From the NCBI RefSeq assembly GCF_033115175.1, contig NC_084827.1, positions 125,697,701 to 125,761,700 of the forward strand: a stretch of DNA of 64,000 nucleotides. Direction: 5' to 3'. The notes under the pieces were generated by a model, which saw nothing but the letters and a program-made list of their open reading frames with translations, had not been told where the DNA came from and ran no database searches. The first letter of the stretch is position 1. Each line of letters opens with the position of its first letter. The translations under genes were made by a program, and so were the position numbers. Positions 23,938 to 34,413 of the stretch are shown here, piece after piece. The stretch comes from Lepus europaeus. Lineage: Eukaryota > Chordata > Mammalia > Lagomorpha > Leporidae.

Positions 23938-25470
23938 CAAAAACTAAGAATTGTTCTTATTGCAAAATTTCTGTGTCTTGACTATAAAAGGAAGACATCT
24001 GCAGCTGGCACTGTGTATCCATTTCTAAGAACAATAGAGAAAATGAAAAGCACATACATCACCCATGTCAAGTACTTTCCTTCTGACAAATGTGATTTAC
24101 AAATAATTTAAGCTTATTCTCTGTAATTCCCATTGAAATTAATGAAGACTGGGCTGTAAAGTGCATTCAAGTGATCACAATGTGCCCCAGTGTCCCACGA
24201 ACTTGTGCTGATAATTAGCCTGTGTTGTCAGTAGCTGGAACAAACTCTTGGTGAGCTCCAATGACACCAAAATCACTAAAAGAGAAGAAACGTAGGCTGA
24301 GATACTCAGAATCACTTGGGCTGTGCTGCTGCCCCCTGTGCCAGCTCAGCATTGTTCCTCTTCATGGCACACACAGCATTCCCTGTCTCCTATCCAGCTC
24401 AGTGCTTTTTCTTACTACTTAGTTCTGTTCCTCACGGCTCTCCTCCAAAAATCTCAGCTTCCCTTTACTTGTTTCTTTCATTCAACATTCAGTGCAAAGT
24501 GTGAGCTAGAACCTCTGCTGAGAAATGGCTGTACACCCATGCACAAGACAGACACCACGTCCTGCTCTGACAAAGATTACATCTTGGCTTCTGATACAGA
24601 TGCTCTTGAGGACTTTCCTTGTCCCAAAAGTCTACAGTTAGAATTTCTAGTAACTGGATTCTACAATCACCATCAAACTACAAGAAAATATTATGTTCCT
24701 GCTGGGTGAATGAAGCCATTATATTTTACTAGAAAAGAATGCAACAATGAGACATGTCCCATCTCGGTTTCCACTGAAGCCCCAAGCAAAACTGGTGATA
24801 ATTTGTCCCTTGTTTGGAAATGAGTTGACAGCCCATTGATGTAGAACTTGCAAAGGGAAATTGGAGAGCCAGTTTGTGACCCTAAGCCCAACACCAGTAT
24901 CTGTATAACATGGATTGAAAGGCCTGAGGGAATGTCAATAACTGGAACAGACTCTTGGTGAGCTCTAAGGCCCTCAAACCCACCTCTCTCCCAGTGAGAA
25001 GAGCAGAACTGCTTTTCCTTGTCCTATAATCTAGGGAGAGTGATTGCAGTGGGATCAATTGGAAGCATTGACAGGGATCTCTTGGAATATAAGGGACCCC
25101 ATGGCCTGACTTATGACTCACTCAAGAGAAATCTAAAGGGTAAAAAACCTGACTGACACCTCGATGAAGAAAGATGGACTCCCAGGAGCCATCCTGCACT
25201 CCTGGTGTTGATGGTGGGGAAAGATCTACCAGGTTTCCTTAGTCTCGATTCAGCCAGGAAGAGAATGAGCTACTTTGGAATCACCTTGATCCTGCCAAAG
25301 AGTATCCCCTAGAAGAGTGCAAAGACCTCAGCTGCAAGAAGGTGTAGGATCTCTAAGTGCCTGGGAGATGGGGATGATGACTGCTTAGAAATTCACTCAA
25401 ATATATCGCCCTAAGGCAAGGCAGGAGGAACCCTCAAATTGTTCCATCATAGTCAGCCAAAACCTCAGTA
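23938..25470. other. Unassigned block, possibly L1 5' region or other old repeat
   Basis: No gene was recognised, although a frame of 128 codons occurs at 24323-24709 without any known domain. A 35-bp near-repeat occurs at 24227-24261 and 24934-24968. The 24930-25430 part is GC-richer than its surroundings and loosely resembles an L1 5' UTR, but I could not confirm this. Confidence 0.35.
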
Positions 25471-25477
25471 TAACAAA

Positions 25478-25575
25478 AGAAAGAGAAGAAAGGAAGGAGT
25501 GAGGGAAGGAGGCAAGGAAAGAAGGCAAGGAAGGAAGAGAGGGAAAGGGGAAGAAGCGATGAAGGGAAGGAGAAA
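25478..25575 (+). repeat. GGAA/GAAA-rich purine tract
   Basis: About 98 bases of imperfect GGAA, GAAG and GGCAAG units with very few pyrimidines. Confidence 0.88.
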
Positions 25576-25790
25576 ACCAGTAAACATGAAGCAGCTCTGT
25601 GAATGCAGGTGAAGGAGTTAAATTTCTAGCCAACAAAAAAATAGAAGGTGACTGCACCCCCACTTATTTTCCTACCATGATGTTCCACATAAACAGATCC
25701 AAACTGAGAGATTATAAAATCTTTCAGTTTAAATAATGTTGTATACTTTGATTATTATATTAAATGGGGTATATCATTGCTGAGACTATT

Positions 25791-25814
25791 GTGTGTGTGT
25801 GTGTGTGTGTGTGT
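25791..25814. repeat. (GT)12 microsatellite
   Basis: Twelve uninterrupted GT units. Confidence 0.95.
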
Positions 25815-26261
25815 TAACCAGAATGACTAGATGCTAGATGTCTTTTATGGCTTAGGAGTAGTCACATATCATAGCTCCTGCTCAGATTTTTGTGAGCCAC
25901 CTGAGCAAAGCATGATGATGGCAAGACTCAGGGTTATTCCTTTACACTGCTATCATCATATCAACCATGTATTATAAAGTAGGTACTCTGACAAAACAGC
26001 TCAAGAAACTTTCTGGAATAGTCACTGCAGGAGGCCATTTTACTCTCAATCCTGAGAAATATTAGTAATACCACTCAATAGCCCAATGCGGAGGCATGCT
26101 GCCCCATTTACTCTGCTTATTTTCTTTTCACTACCACCAGCAGAATTAATAATAATAAATATTATTATTAATAGAATTATTAAATATACTGATTACAATT
26201 ATTTCTGAATCCTTCCACAAAAGGACATTGTGGTTCTTCAATTTATTGCAAACATATCTTT

Positions 26262-26582
26262 TTTTTTTTTAATTTGACAGGTAGAGTTGTAGACAGTGAG
26301 AGAGAGAGACAGAGAGAAAGGTCTTCCTTCCGTTGGTTCACCCCCCAAAATGGCTGCTACAGCCTGCACTGTGCCAATCTGAAACCAGGAGACAGGTGCC
26401 TCTTCCTGGTCTCCCATGCGGGTGCAGGGGCCCAAGCACCTGGGCCATCCTCCACTGCCTTCCTGGGCCACAGCAGAGAGCTGCACTGGAAGAGGAGCAA
26501 CAGGGACTAGAACCCAGTGCCCATATGGGATGCTGGTGCCGCAGGCGGAGGATTAACCAAGTGAGCCACAGTGCCGGCCCCA
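26262..26582 (-). mobile_element. C-SINE, full length
   Basis: Antisense copy with a T-run tail complement, GGTCTTCCTTCCGTTGGTTC, ACTAGAACCCAGTGCCCA and the head complement GCCACAGTGCCGGCCCC. The 13-bp duplication CAAACATATCTTT lies at 26249-26261 and 26583-26595. Confidence 0.93.
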
Positions 26583-27058
26583 CAAACATATCTTTAAAGA
26601 CAAAAAGTTACCAGTACTATACTGTAAAACACAATGAATAACATATTTAAACAGAAGCTAATATTTCATCAGACATTAAGTCCAATGGAATTTTTTTCTC
26701 TCCAAATCTATATTTACTGGTGGTGTTTTATAGACTTGTTTCTAAACAGATGTAATTTTTTTAAATTATAAAAGTCGTGTTTTGCTCAGGAATACTATTA
26801 TTCACATAGTGCATAGGTTGTTTTACAAGAGATGCTGGTTTGCCAAGCTTCAGATGCAGAAATAGTAAGTTTTGAGTTCAGTTTTGTCCAGCTAGTCACT
26901 CCCCCTTGCCCTGGAGGCTCTGGCAGCGGGTACTGCTGAGGAAGCATCCTATCACCTCCAGTTCTCATCTCACATTTGAATACACTGCGGTAGAACTCTC
27001 ATGTCCTTAAGATGCAAGGCCTAGCAAAAACCCTCCCACAAATCCTCTGGATATCCCA

Positions 27059-27394
27059 ATGTTCTGTTTGATAAATTCTTTTGCTTCTTTAATTATATTG
27101 TTGATTTCAATTGTTGCTTTATTTGCTCATTTCTTAATCTATTTTTTGTTTTGTTTACATCTTTTCAACTCTCTTCCACTCATCCTACACATAGCCACTG
27201 TAAACGCCAATCTGAAGGAGAAGAAAACCATCACCTACTGCAATTGCTGCAAGTCTTACAAGTTCCTGGAACAAAAATACTGCATACCAGCCCATCATGA
27301 AACCTATTACCATCTTGCAGCTACTAAGTATTTTTCTACAATAGGTCCCAAGCTATGGCCAAACACTTGCATTCCCCCAGTTGTGTCTTCTTAA
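27059..27394 (+). other. Unsupported 111-codon frame in unassigned sequence
   Basis: The frame encodes a leucine/isoleucine-rich N-terminal third (about residues 5-45) that looks like membrane segments, then a cysteine-containing tail (CNCC near residue 62). No homology is recognised. In AT-rich DNA hydrophobic frames like this arise by chance, so I do not call a gene. Confidence 0.15.
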
Positions 27395-27660
27395 ATCTCA
27401 GTTAAATCCAACACTACTTAAGAGTTGTCATCACTTTCATAGTCTTGGGGAGGGGTGTTCCAGGTCTCCATGATACCACCAGAACAAGTCTGCTTATTTT
27501 CTGAAAGTATTTTGAACTTATTAAAAAATACTTCTTTGCACAGGACATTCCTTTAATGGGAGAATTTACTAACAAGTGTGTGGGCTAGCCATTCAGAATA
27601 AATTATGATTAGATGATTTCTGACGTATCACATACATGCTTGTAAAAAGTTTTATTTTCT

Positions 27661-27716
27661 TTTTAAAAAGACTTTATTTATTTATCTGAGAGGCAGAGTT
27701 ACAAAGAGAGGGAGAA

Positions 27717-27762
<46 letters not shown>
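27661..27762 (-). mobile_element. C-SINE 3' fragment with (CA)n(GA)n
   Basis: Only the tail complement and GAGAGGCAGAGTTACAAAGA remain before a compound (CA)7(GA)15 microsatellite. A 5'-truncated SINE whose internal pyrimidine stretch has expanded is the simplest reading. Confidence 0.75.
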
Positions 27763-27763
<1 letters not shown>

Positions 27764-28804
27764 CCTTTTCAAATGTCTGGTAGGGGATTTTAAAGTATTC
27801 TAAGATGAAAGACAGCTTTTCATATTGTAAGACTTCTAGCACCTCACACACTAAGTGCCTATGGTGTTCCTTAGTTATTAGAAAAAATAAAAATTATGCC
27901 CCAATATTTTCAAACACTTCTATATGGATCCAGCTGGACATGAATGAAACCATCTTGGTTGTAACTTCCAACTTGTCTTTCAGATGATCCTGACAGTCAT
28001 CGCAAATGCTACGGGATAAACAAAGTCATTAAGATAATCTACTGAACATTTTATCCTGGGAACCAATGCCTGGAATGTCTTTTATCTGATGCCCGAAATA
28101 TTAATATTTCTTGAGAAAGTCCAGGTGCACTTCAGTTAGCCATGAACTACCTTTTGTCTACAAAACATCCTTTTTCTGCTGCCTCATGGCATGGGAATTC
28201 ACTTGTCTTGTAGCAGCCCAAGACCATACTTCTCTCTGTAAGTGCCTAATATATTATGCTTTGTGTAATCCTGATTTATCTACTACTTTCTTTGGTCTCA
28301 ATGCCACTTCTGCTTTTCACACCCAGTTCTCATATACTTGGTTTTCCCAAAACACTTTCCTAATAGTCAGGATTAATGTATTTGAGAATCCCTATCTGGA
28401 TGCATTAGATTGGTAGATGTTCCCTTTCCTGTTCAGGTGCTTAAGTACATTTCCAGGGGAGCTGTGCTCTCAATCTCAGGCAACAATTCCATTGACCTTG
28501 AAAAAGGCAAGTTCATTACTACTTTTAGTCTGCCGGATGATTTTTGCAAAAAATTTCACATTCTAAAATAGTCCCAATTATTTGCCGGTGGCCCCTCATA
28601 ATCTTATTTTACTGACCTTGCCATGAACTCTGCTATGTCTAACATATAAGCCACTTTTCTCAAGTATCATACATTCTTATATTAAGCACTTAACTTAAAA
28701 GATAGGAAATTATAAATAAACAAGATTTTCTGCAGCCATATCTACCTGTAAACAATTTAAATGATGCATTTGAACAAAAATTACTAGACAAAATTTCAGA
28801 AATG
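27763..28804. other. Non-coding stretch, nothing recognised
   Basis: No repeat family was identified. A 101-codon frame at 28111-28416 has no recognisable product. Confidence 0.4.
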
Positions 28805-28893
28805 ATTGCACTTTGCAGATGGTAGTTAAGCATACTATAAAAAACTTAAGATTCTTCAAGGTGACTTCCAAATCTGAAAGTCTATGGTTCTAT
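28805..28893 (+). repeat. 89-bp local duplication, copy 1
   Basis: It matches 29810-29898 at 86 of 89 positions without gaps. The last 68 bases are identical. It is not part of a C-SINE or L1 that I recognise. Confidence 0.9.
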
Positions 28894-29090
28894 GAAAAGG
28901 TTTTATTGGACACCACAGTGTCAAAATAGATCAGTGCTAATGAATGGCCTTGGTGGTGATAATGATTATGATGTGATGACTGACAACTCTCAAAGTAGAA
29001 GTCTTCATTCTTATGTAAGTGAATTATCTGAAATGAATGTGTGTACTGACAAGAGTATAAAATAGAAATAATTCTAAGAAACACTTTGGA

Positions 29091-29095
29091 GATAT

Positions 29096-29126
<31 letters not shown>

Positions 29127-29143
29127 CATTATATATATACACA
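29091..29143. repeat. (TA)n/(TACATA)n microsatellite
   Basis: About twelve TA units followed by CATATA units. Confidence 0.92.
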
Positions 29144-29267
29144 GAGATAGATTTACATGTAGATACAATGTTTTTGGCATTATGTGAAGGACTTTTTCTC
29201 AACCAAAAAAAAAAAAAACTGGCTAAATAATAGCTATGAGAGGTAGAAATTTAAGATGATTACAAGG

Positions 29268-29620
29268 GGCTGGCGCCGTGGCTCAACAGGCTACTCCTCC
29301 GCTTTGCGGCGCCGGCACACAGGGTTCTAGTCCCGGTCGGGGCGCCAGATTCTATCCCGGTTGCCCCTCTTCCAGGCCAGCTCTCTGCTGTGGCCAGGGA
29401 GTGCAGTGGAGGATGGCCCAAGTGCTTGGGCCCTGCACCCCATGGGAGACCAGGATAAGCACCTGGCTCCTGCCTTCGGATCAGCGTGGTTCGCTGGCCG
29501 CAGTGCACCAGCCGCGGTGGCCATTGGAGGGTGAACCAACGGCAAAGGAAGACCTTTCTCTCTGTCTCTCTCTCTCTCTCACTATCCACTTTGCCTGTCC
29601 AAAAAAAAAAAAAAAAAAAA
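29268..29620 (+). mobile_element. C-SINE, young, full length
   Basis: The head GGCTGGCGCCGTGGCTCAAC includes an A-box-like stretch, and GGTTCTAGTCCCGG near 29322 is B-box-like, as in a tRNA-type RNA polymerase III promoter. The element ends with (TCTC)n, TGCCTGTCC and A22. The perfect 15-bp duplication AAGATGATTACAAGG lies at 29253-29267 and 29621-29635. Frames of 109 and 128 codons in it are not genes. Confidence 0.96.
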
Positions 29621-29809
29621 AAGATGATTACAAGGAGAATAGGCTTGGCTTAATGAGAGAATGAAATATTCATGGAAAATGAAATAGATTATATTTAAGG
29701 AATATCTTTGTTACTTGTGTTGGGTGAAGTAAAATTTAGGCTCTGATAAGTTCAAGTCAAAACTCCTGTACCTTTCTCTGTTGATAAAGGAAATGCTCAT
29801 CTATAAGTC

Positions 29810-29898
29810 ATTGCCCTTTGTAGATGGTAATTAAGCATACTATAAAAAACTTAAGATTCTTCAAGGTGACTTCCAAATCTGAAAGTCTATGGTTCTAT
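29810..29898 (+). repeat. 89-bp local duplication, copy 2
   Basis: Direct repeat of 28805-28893, 1005 bp downstream. The sequence on either side differs, so only this short unit was duplicated. The young C-SINE at 29268-29620 lies between the copies. Confidence 0.9.
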
Positions 29899-30366
29899 CA
29901 AAGGTATAAGCCAAAGATACATGCCAGTGAGATACATTTTCAAAAATAACAGTTTTCATAGCTTGTACAAAAATTTCAAGAGGAAGTAAATGATCTTCTT
30001 TTGAAATAAAATGGAGTAACAGTACAATGGATAATAAAGATCATCAACTGAATATGAGAAGGCTTCCTATAATCCCAGGTCCTAAACCCCAAATTGAACA
30101 AGAAAGGCTTTCCCCTGCCTTCATTTCCCACTGTGGTACCCAACTGTATTTATACCCTTCTCTTTGCCCTTCCTTGCCTCTCATGGACCACTATCTTACT
30201 CTCTTTCCGTGAAATACACCCCTTAGCTACCACAAAAGAGTGAGAACGTGTCTTTCTGTGTCTGGCTTGTTTTCACTTAACAAGACATCTCCCAGTTCCA
30301 TCCATGCTGCCACAAATGATAGGATTTTATTCTTTTTGTGGCCAAATAATATGTCATTGTGTATTC

Positions 30367-30812
30367 ATGGGTACTCTAAAATTTTGTGGAAATGGAACCA
30401 GAAGACAATTTTGATTTGGCATGAAAGAAATTTTTGTACTTAATTTATTTATTTGAAAGAGTTACAGAGAGAAAGGAAGAGAAAGAGTGAGGAGAGGTGA
30501 GGAGGGAGGGAGGGAGGGAGAGACAGAGAGAGAGAGTCTCCTCAGCTGCTGGTTCACTCCCCAAATGGACATAATGGCCAGGGCTAGGCCAGGAGCTAGG
30601 AGTTTCTTACAGGTCTCCCACATGGGTATGGAGGCCTAAACACTTTGGCCGTCTTCCGATGCTTTCCCAAGCACATTAGCAGGGAGCTGGATGGGAAGTG
30701 AAGCAGCAGAACTTGAACTAGTGCCCATATGAGATGCCAGTGCCTCAGGCAGCAGCTTTACCTGATATGCCACAATGCTGGCCTGCAAAAAAAATTTGAA
30801 ATCCGTGTATAC
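30367..30812. mobile_element. MITE-like element split by a C-SINE
   Basis: The left part GGGTACTCTAAAATTTTGTG and AATGGAAC matches the MITE 5' end. After the SINE the sequence GCAAAAAAAATTTGAAATCC continues the MITE centre as seen at 56828-56845. The right half ends at 30812, where a second copy starts. Confidence 0.6.
30430..30783 (-). mobile_element. C-SINE, older, nested in the MITE
   Basis: Antisense copy with AATTTATTTATTTGAAAGAG, a GGGA-rich stretch (30490-30530), GCTGGTTCACTCCCCAAATG, GGGAGCTGGATGGGAAGTG and the head complement CACAATGCTGGCC. Confidence 0.88.
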
Positions 30813-30951
30813 AAGTGGTCTTCAACAAGTTCATGAAAACTACTTATTATATAAAAAAGAAACTGTGCATGGCTTCAAAGATTTTGCAACAAAATAACAA
30901 TTTTTATTCAATTTTTCTATGATTTTTTTCAAGTACTCCCACATATGCAAT
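30813..30951. mobile_element. MITE-like element, complete copy
   Basis: Begins AGTGGTCTTCAACAAGTTCA and ends TTTTTTTCAAGTACTCCC; the ends are imperfect inverted repeats. The centre contains 'actgtgcatggcttcaaag' and 'ttgcaacaaaataacaattt'. A TA lies at each edge, as expected for Tc1/mariner-type insertion. Confidence 0.65.
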
Positions 30952-31244
30952 ATTTTCTTTATCCATTCATCTGTTGGTGGCCACCTAAGCTGACTCCACA
31001 CCTGGCTATTGTAAATCATGAGAACAGGTATCTCTTTGATATGCTGATTTCATTGCCTTTAGAGATATATCTGGTAGAGGGATTGTTAAATCATATGATA
31101 GTCCTTTTTTCAGTTTTCTGAGGAGTCTCCATACTGTTTTCATAATTTACATTCCCACCAATAGTGTGCATGAGTTCCATTTCTCTACATGCTAGCCAGG
31201 ATTTGTTAACTTATATCTTTTTGATAATAGCCAAAAGTATAGCT

Positions 31245-31495
31245 AGAAAAGGGAAAATGAATTCTAGTGTTCTATAGTACAATAGTGTAACTACAGCCTA
31301 TAATAAATTACTACTATATATTTCAAAATAACTAAGAGACAATTTACTCTTAGTTATTTGCTAAGTCATAGAAATTATAAATGTAGAAATAGAAATGTTA
31401 ATTACCCTGATTTGTTAATTACACATTCTATAGATGTATCAAATTATCTTATTATACCTCATAAGTATGTGCAAATATTATGTATAAATCAAAAA
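31245..31495 (+). mobile_element. L1 distal 3' UTR, sense part
   Basis: Phrases 'gtgtaactacagcctataataaattact', 'ttaattaccctgatttgtta' and 'attacacattctatagatgtatcaa' match the sense 3' UTR of older L1 subfamilies, ending near a short A-rich tail. It joins the inverted L1 part at about 31240. Confidence 0.7.
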
Positions 31496-31609
31496 CACTT
31501 TTTTGACTTTTTAAAATTGGCACAAGCACCATGGATTTATCCAAAATGAACATTTTTTAAATGGTAACATCTTTATTTTCCTGTTTAGTCGACTACATTT
31601 TACCCAGTT

Positions 31610-31780
31610 CACAATCTGTATCAGGCACCACTCTGCTTTTGAAAGAAAACAGTGAACAAAACACAGAAAGTCTCTGTGTTCATGAAACTTCCATTCTATC
31701 TCAGGAAGAGAATAATTCAGTAACTAAACATGTCCGGTATAACAAGTACTACCCCGATAAACAGGCTGTGGATGGGGGAT
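31610..31780 (-). mobile_element. L2 fragment, antisense
   Basis: 'atcaggcaccactctgctttt', 'aacagtgaacaaaacacaga' and 'catgaaacttccattctatc' follow the antisense L2 order 'caggcactgtt..cagtgaacaaaacagac..catggagcttacattct'. Confidence 0.65.
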
Positions 31781-32068
31781 AGTAATGGAATGGTATTTTT
31801 TAATTTGTTGCTAATTCAATCTTATAACACTCAAACAACTAAAAAGGTTAATGTGAGTCTAATCTTAAAAAGAGAAAACTAAAATTCAGAGATGACTATA
31901 GGAAATAAAGAATTCAGGACCAAGTCTGAGAATTCCCCACTCAGCTTTCTATATGTTTCCTTATGTCAGGCATCACACATCAGGGGAAATTGTGTTGGCT
32001 GGAAGAGTTTCTTTAAACAAAGCAAAATGTAGGGGAAGACAAAATTGGTGTGTAGGCAAAAACTTTTT

Positions 32069-32101
32069 TTTTTTTTTTTTGGACAGGCAGAGTTAGACAG
32101 T

Positions 32102-32144
<43 letters not shown>

Positions 32145-32430
32145 TCTTCCTTTTTCCATTGGTTCACTCCCCAAGTGGCTGCTATGGCCGGCACGTTGTG
32201 GCTGGCACGCTGCGCTGATCCGAAGCCAGGAGCCAGGTGCTTCTCCTGGTCTCCCATGGGGTGCAGGGCCCAAGCACCTGGGCCATTCTCCACTGCACTC
32301 CCGGGCCACAGCAGAGAGCTGGATTGGAAGAGGAGCGACTGGGACAGAATCCAGCGCCGCAACCAGGACTAGTACCCAGGGTGCTGGTGCTGCAGGTGGA
32401 GGATTAGCTTAGTGAGCCGCGGCGCTGGCC
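32069..32430 (-). mobile_element. C-SINE, full length
   Basis: The T-run at 32064-32080, a long (GA)n stretch at 32102-32140, GGTCTCCCATGGGGTGCAGG and head complement GCCGCGGCGCTGGCC. An imperfect 16-bp duplication (TAGGCAAAAACTTTTT at 32053, TAGGCAACCACTTTTT at 32431) flanks it, differing at two bases. Confidence 0.9.
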
Positions 32431-32767
32431 TAGGCAACCACTTTTTAAAAATACTGGTCTACAAAAACAATCTAAGCCATAATAAATTCTGGATAATTAA
32501 AATGATGGTAAGTGCTCCTAAAATTGCACTGATAACTGTGCCAACCCACTCTTCTATATTTAAGTGGCCCAACTGTTCATTTATCATATTCTAAAGATAA
32601 CTCTTCATGCTTAATAATATCTCCTCTTTTTCCTTTTTTTATTTTTTATACAATACAGTAAAAGTGCTTTACATTGTTACAATAACTCATTTGTAACATG
32701 TTCTCTGAAGTCATGAAATCTTTTATGGTTTTAATATATTTAATCACAATTTTCATTAATCCTTACC

Positions 32768-32769
<2 letters not shown>

Positions 32770-32806
<37 letters not shown>

Positions 32807-32880
32807 GAGAGAATATATATAACATATATAATTTGCTATTTATATATATAATTTACTATTAAATTATGTATATAATTTGC
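32770..32880. repeat. (TA)n microsatellite and AT-rich block
   Basis: A run of about 16 TA units ends at 32802. GTGAGAGAGAA and further ATATATA units follow. Confidence 0.92.
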
Positions 32881-33179
32881 AGCTTAATTAATCCTAACAA
32901 ATAAGTGGATGTTCCTGTGTAAATAGTCAGTATAAAGCTAATGAAAGTACCAACACTGAGATAGAAGACCCTATACAAAGTGCTAAATCCTTTACTTCCT
33001 AAACCCAGAGAACCTGTTAAAGCTAAGCTCTCTAAGCAGGGAATATTAAATCCTTCACCATGAAAAGGTTCTCTCCAATGCATATTAGGAGGAAGTTGAC
33101 ATGTCTCCTACTTTTTAAATTGTTATTTGATGAAACATTAAGCCTTTTTACTATAATGTAAATTTAAGATATGTTTATC

Positions 33180-33431
33180 AAAAAAAAGAGAAAGAGAGAC
33201 AAAGAGAGAGAGAGTAAGGAAGAAAGAGAAAAGAAGAGGATGAAGGAAAGGAAGAAAGGAAGGGAGGGATGGAGAGAGAAAGGAAGGGAGGGAGGGAAAT
33301 AGGGAAGGAGGGAGGGAGGGAGAGAAGGGGAGGAAGAAAGGAAGGAAGGGGGAGGAAGAAATGAAGGGAGGGAGGGAGGAAAAAAAGAAGAAAGAGGGTG
33401 GGAGGGAAGGAGGGAAGAAGGGAAGAAGGGA
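33180..33431 (+). repeat. Long polypurine tract (GGAA/GGGA)n
   Basis: About 250 bases of GA, GGAA, GGGA and GAAG units on the plus strand with only about seven pyrimidines. A minus-strand frame of 86 codons here (Ser/Pro/Phe/Leu only) is a low-complexity artefact. Confidence 0.95.
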
Positions 33432-33432
33432 A

Positions 33433-34283
33433 TATCATATTTTTAAAATTTTATCTATGCACTATATTGAATCAGTTAAAAACTAACAATTTTGAAAATA
33501 TAAAAATTGTAAAAAAGAAGAAAATCAGCAGCAGAAAAAAAAAAGTTGAAGTTGGACCACGTGAACTTCCTTCAGTACTGACAGCAAGCTTTAAAGTCCT
33601 CACCCTTTCCTATTTACTAAATCATGCTGTGTATTCTGTCTTATGTGCATTAGTATCTATGTTTTTATCTGTCATGTCAAATTTACTTAGGAAAGGAATT
33701 TCCTGGAAGGACACTGGGTGGCTACATTTTACCTTGACTGATCTCTAAGTCCCCAAGACATTAGTAACTCCTCATTCTGAGTCTGCTCAAAAACATCCAA
33801 TTGACTCAGCCTGAGTCCCTAAAAGAGCCCTAGCTGCCAGAAAGTGTGAAAGGAGAGAGAATATGTGGCCACCTTTGAACTTTGCAACAGGAAGTACAAC
33901 TCTAACCACCAATATTCAGTGATGACTTCTACAAAGGTGATTAAATGTGAGCAGCCAAAAAATTTTACAATCCTCTAAATATCCAATGTACCTTGTGTAT
34001 TTCAGCTTTTCACCCACTTCTTTGACCATGGAGACTTCTCATCAAAAGCTTTGTGGACCTGAAGTTCTGAAATGTACTCTTTAGGAAGTGTTATTCCAAA
34101 GCCTAGAACCATAGGGACCTCAAATGGGTAAGGGAAAAAAAAACGAAGTAGAATTCAGTCACTTTCACCCTGGCACATATTCCATTCCATTACACAAAAT
34201 AATATGAGGGTCCTTAATAAAGCACATGAAAAATGGAACTAAAGGAGTTTTCCAGGGGCAAAAATTTTCAAAATCTATAAATA
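33433..34283. other. Non-coding stretch, nothing recognised
   Basis: A 116-codon frame starts inside the purine tract at 33398 and runs to 33748. It has no domain and its start lies in repeat DNA. No repeat family was identified in the remainder. Confidence 0.4.
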
Positions 34284-34413
34284 CAAGAGGACTTCAAAAT
34301 GTTTATGGAAAATGCATATTATGAGAAAACTATTCATAAACTTCAAAAATTTGAGGCACCAAAATAAACTCATATTTTAATTTCATTCCCATGAACTTTT
34401 TGAAGTACCTCTA
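34284..34413. mobile_element. MITE-like element, complete copy
   Basis: Left end AGAGGACTTCAAAATGTTTA and right end ATGAACTTTTTGAAGTACCT are inverted repeats. The centre GAGGCACCAAAATAAACTCA is the complement-like counterpart of 'ttatttgggtgcaaa' in the 56780 copy. Confidence 0.72.

Larger units (their letters stand above)
30090..31240 (-). mobile_element. L1 ORF2 end and 3' UTR, inverted part
   Basis: On the minus strand the segment near 31060-31240 reads as the ORF2 C-terminal region (complement of 'cttacattcccaccaatagtg' and 'tgaatggataaagaaaata'). The segment near 30230-30360 reads as the next part, 'ccatccatgctgcc' complement and onward. Two MITE-like copies and a C-SINE interrupt it between 30367 and 30951. 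The distal 3' UTR lies to the right in the opposite orientation (31245-31495). Confidence 0.75.

Noticed and set aside
24323..24709. 128-codon plus-strand frame
   Set aside because: No known motif. An overlapping shorter frame in another phase has similar composition. It lies in the unassigned block with the 35-bp repeat.
29268..29350. tRNA-gene-like A and B boxes
   Set aside because: They are part of the C-SINE's tRNA-derived head. The sequence does not fold into a full tRNA cloverleaf with an anticodon arm.
29278..29664. 128-codon frame over a young C-SINE
   Set aside because: It is SINE sequence ending in the lysine codons of its A tail.
33178..33438. 86-codon Ser/Pro/Leu/Phe-rich minus-strand frame
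   Set aside because: It is the translation of a polypurine/polypyrimidine repeat.
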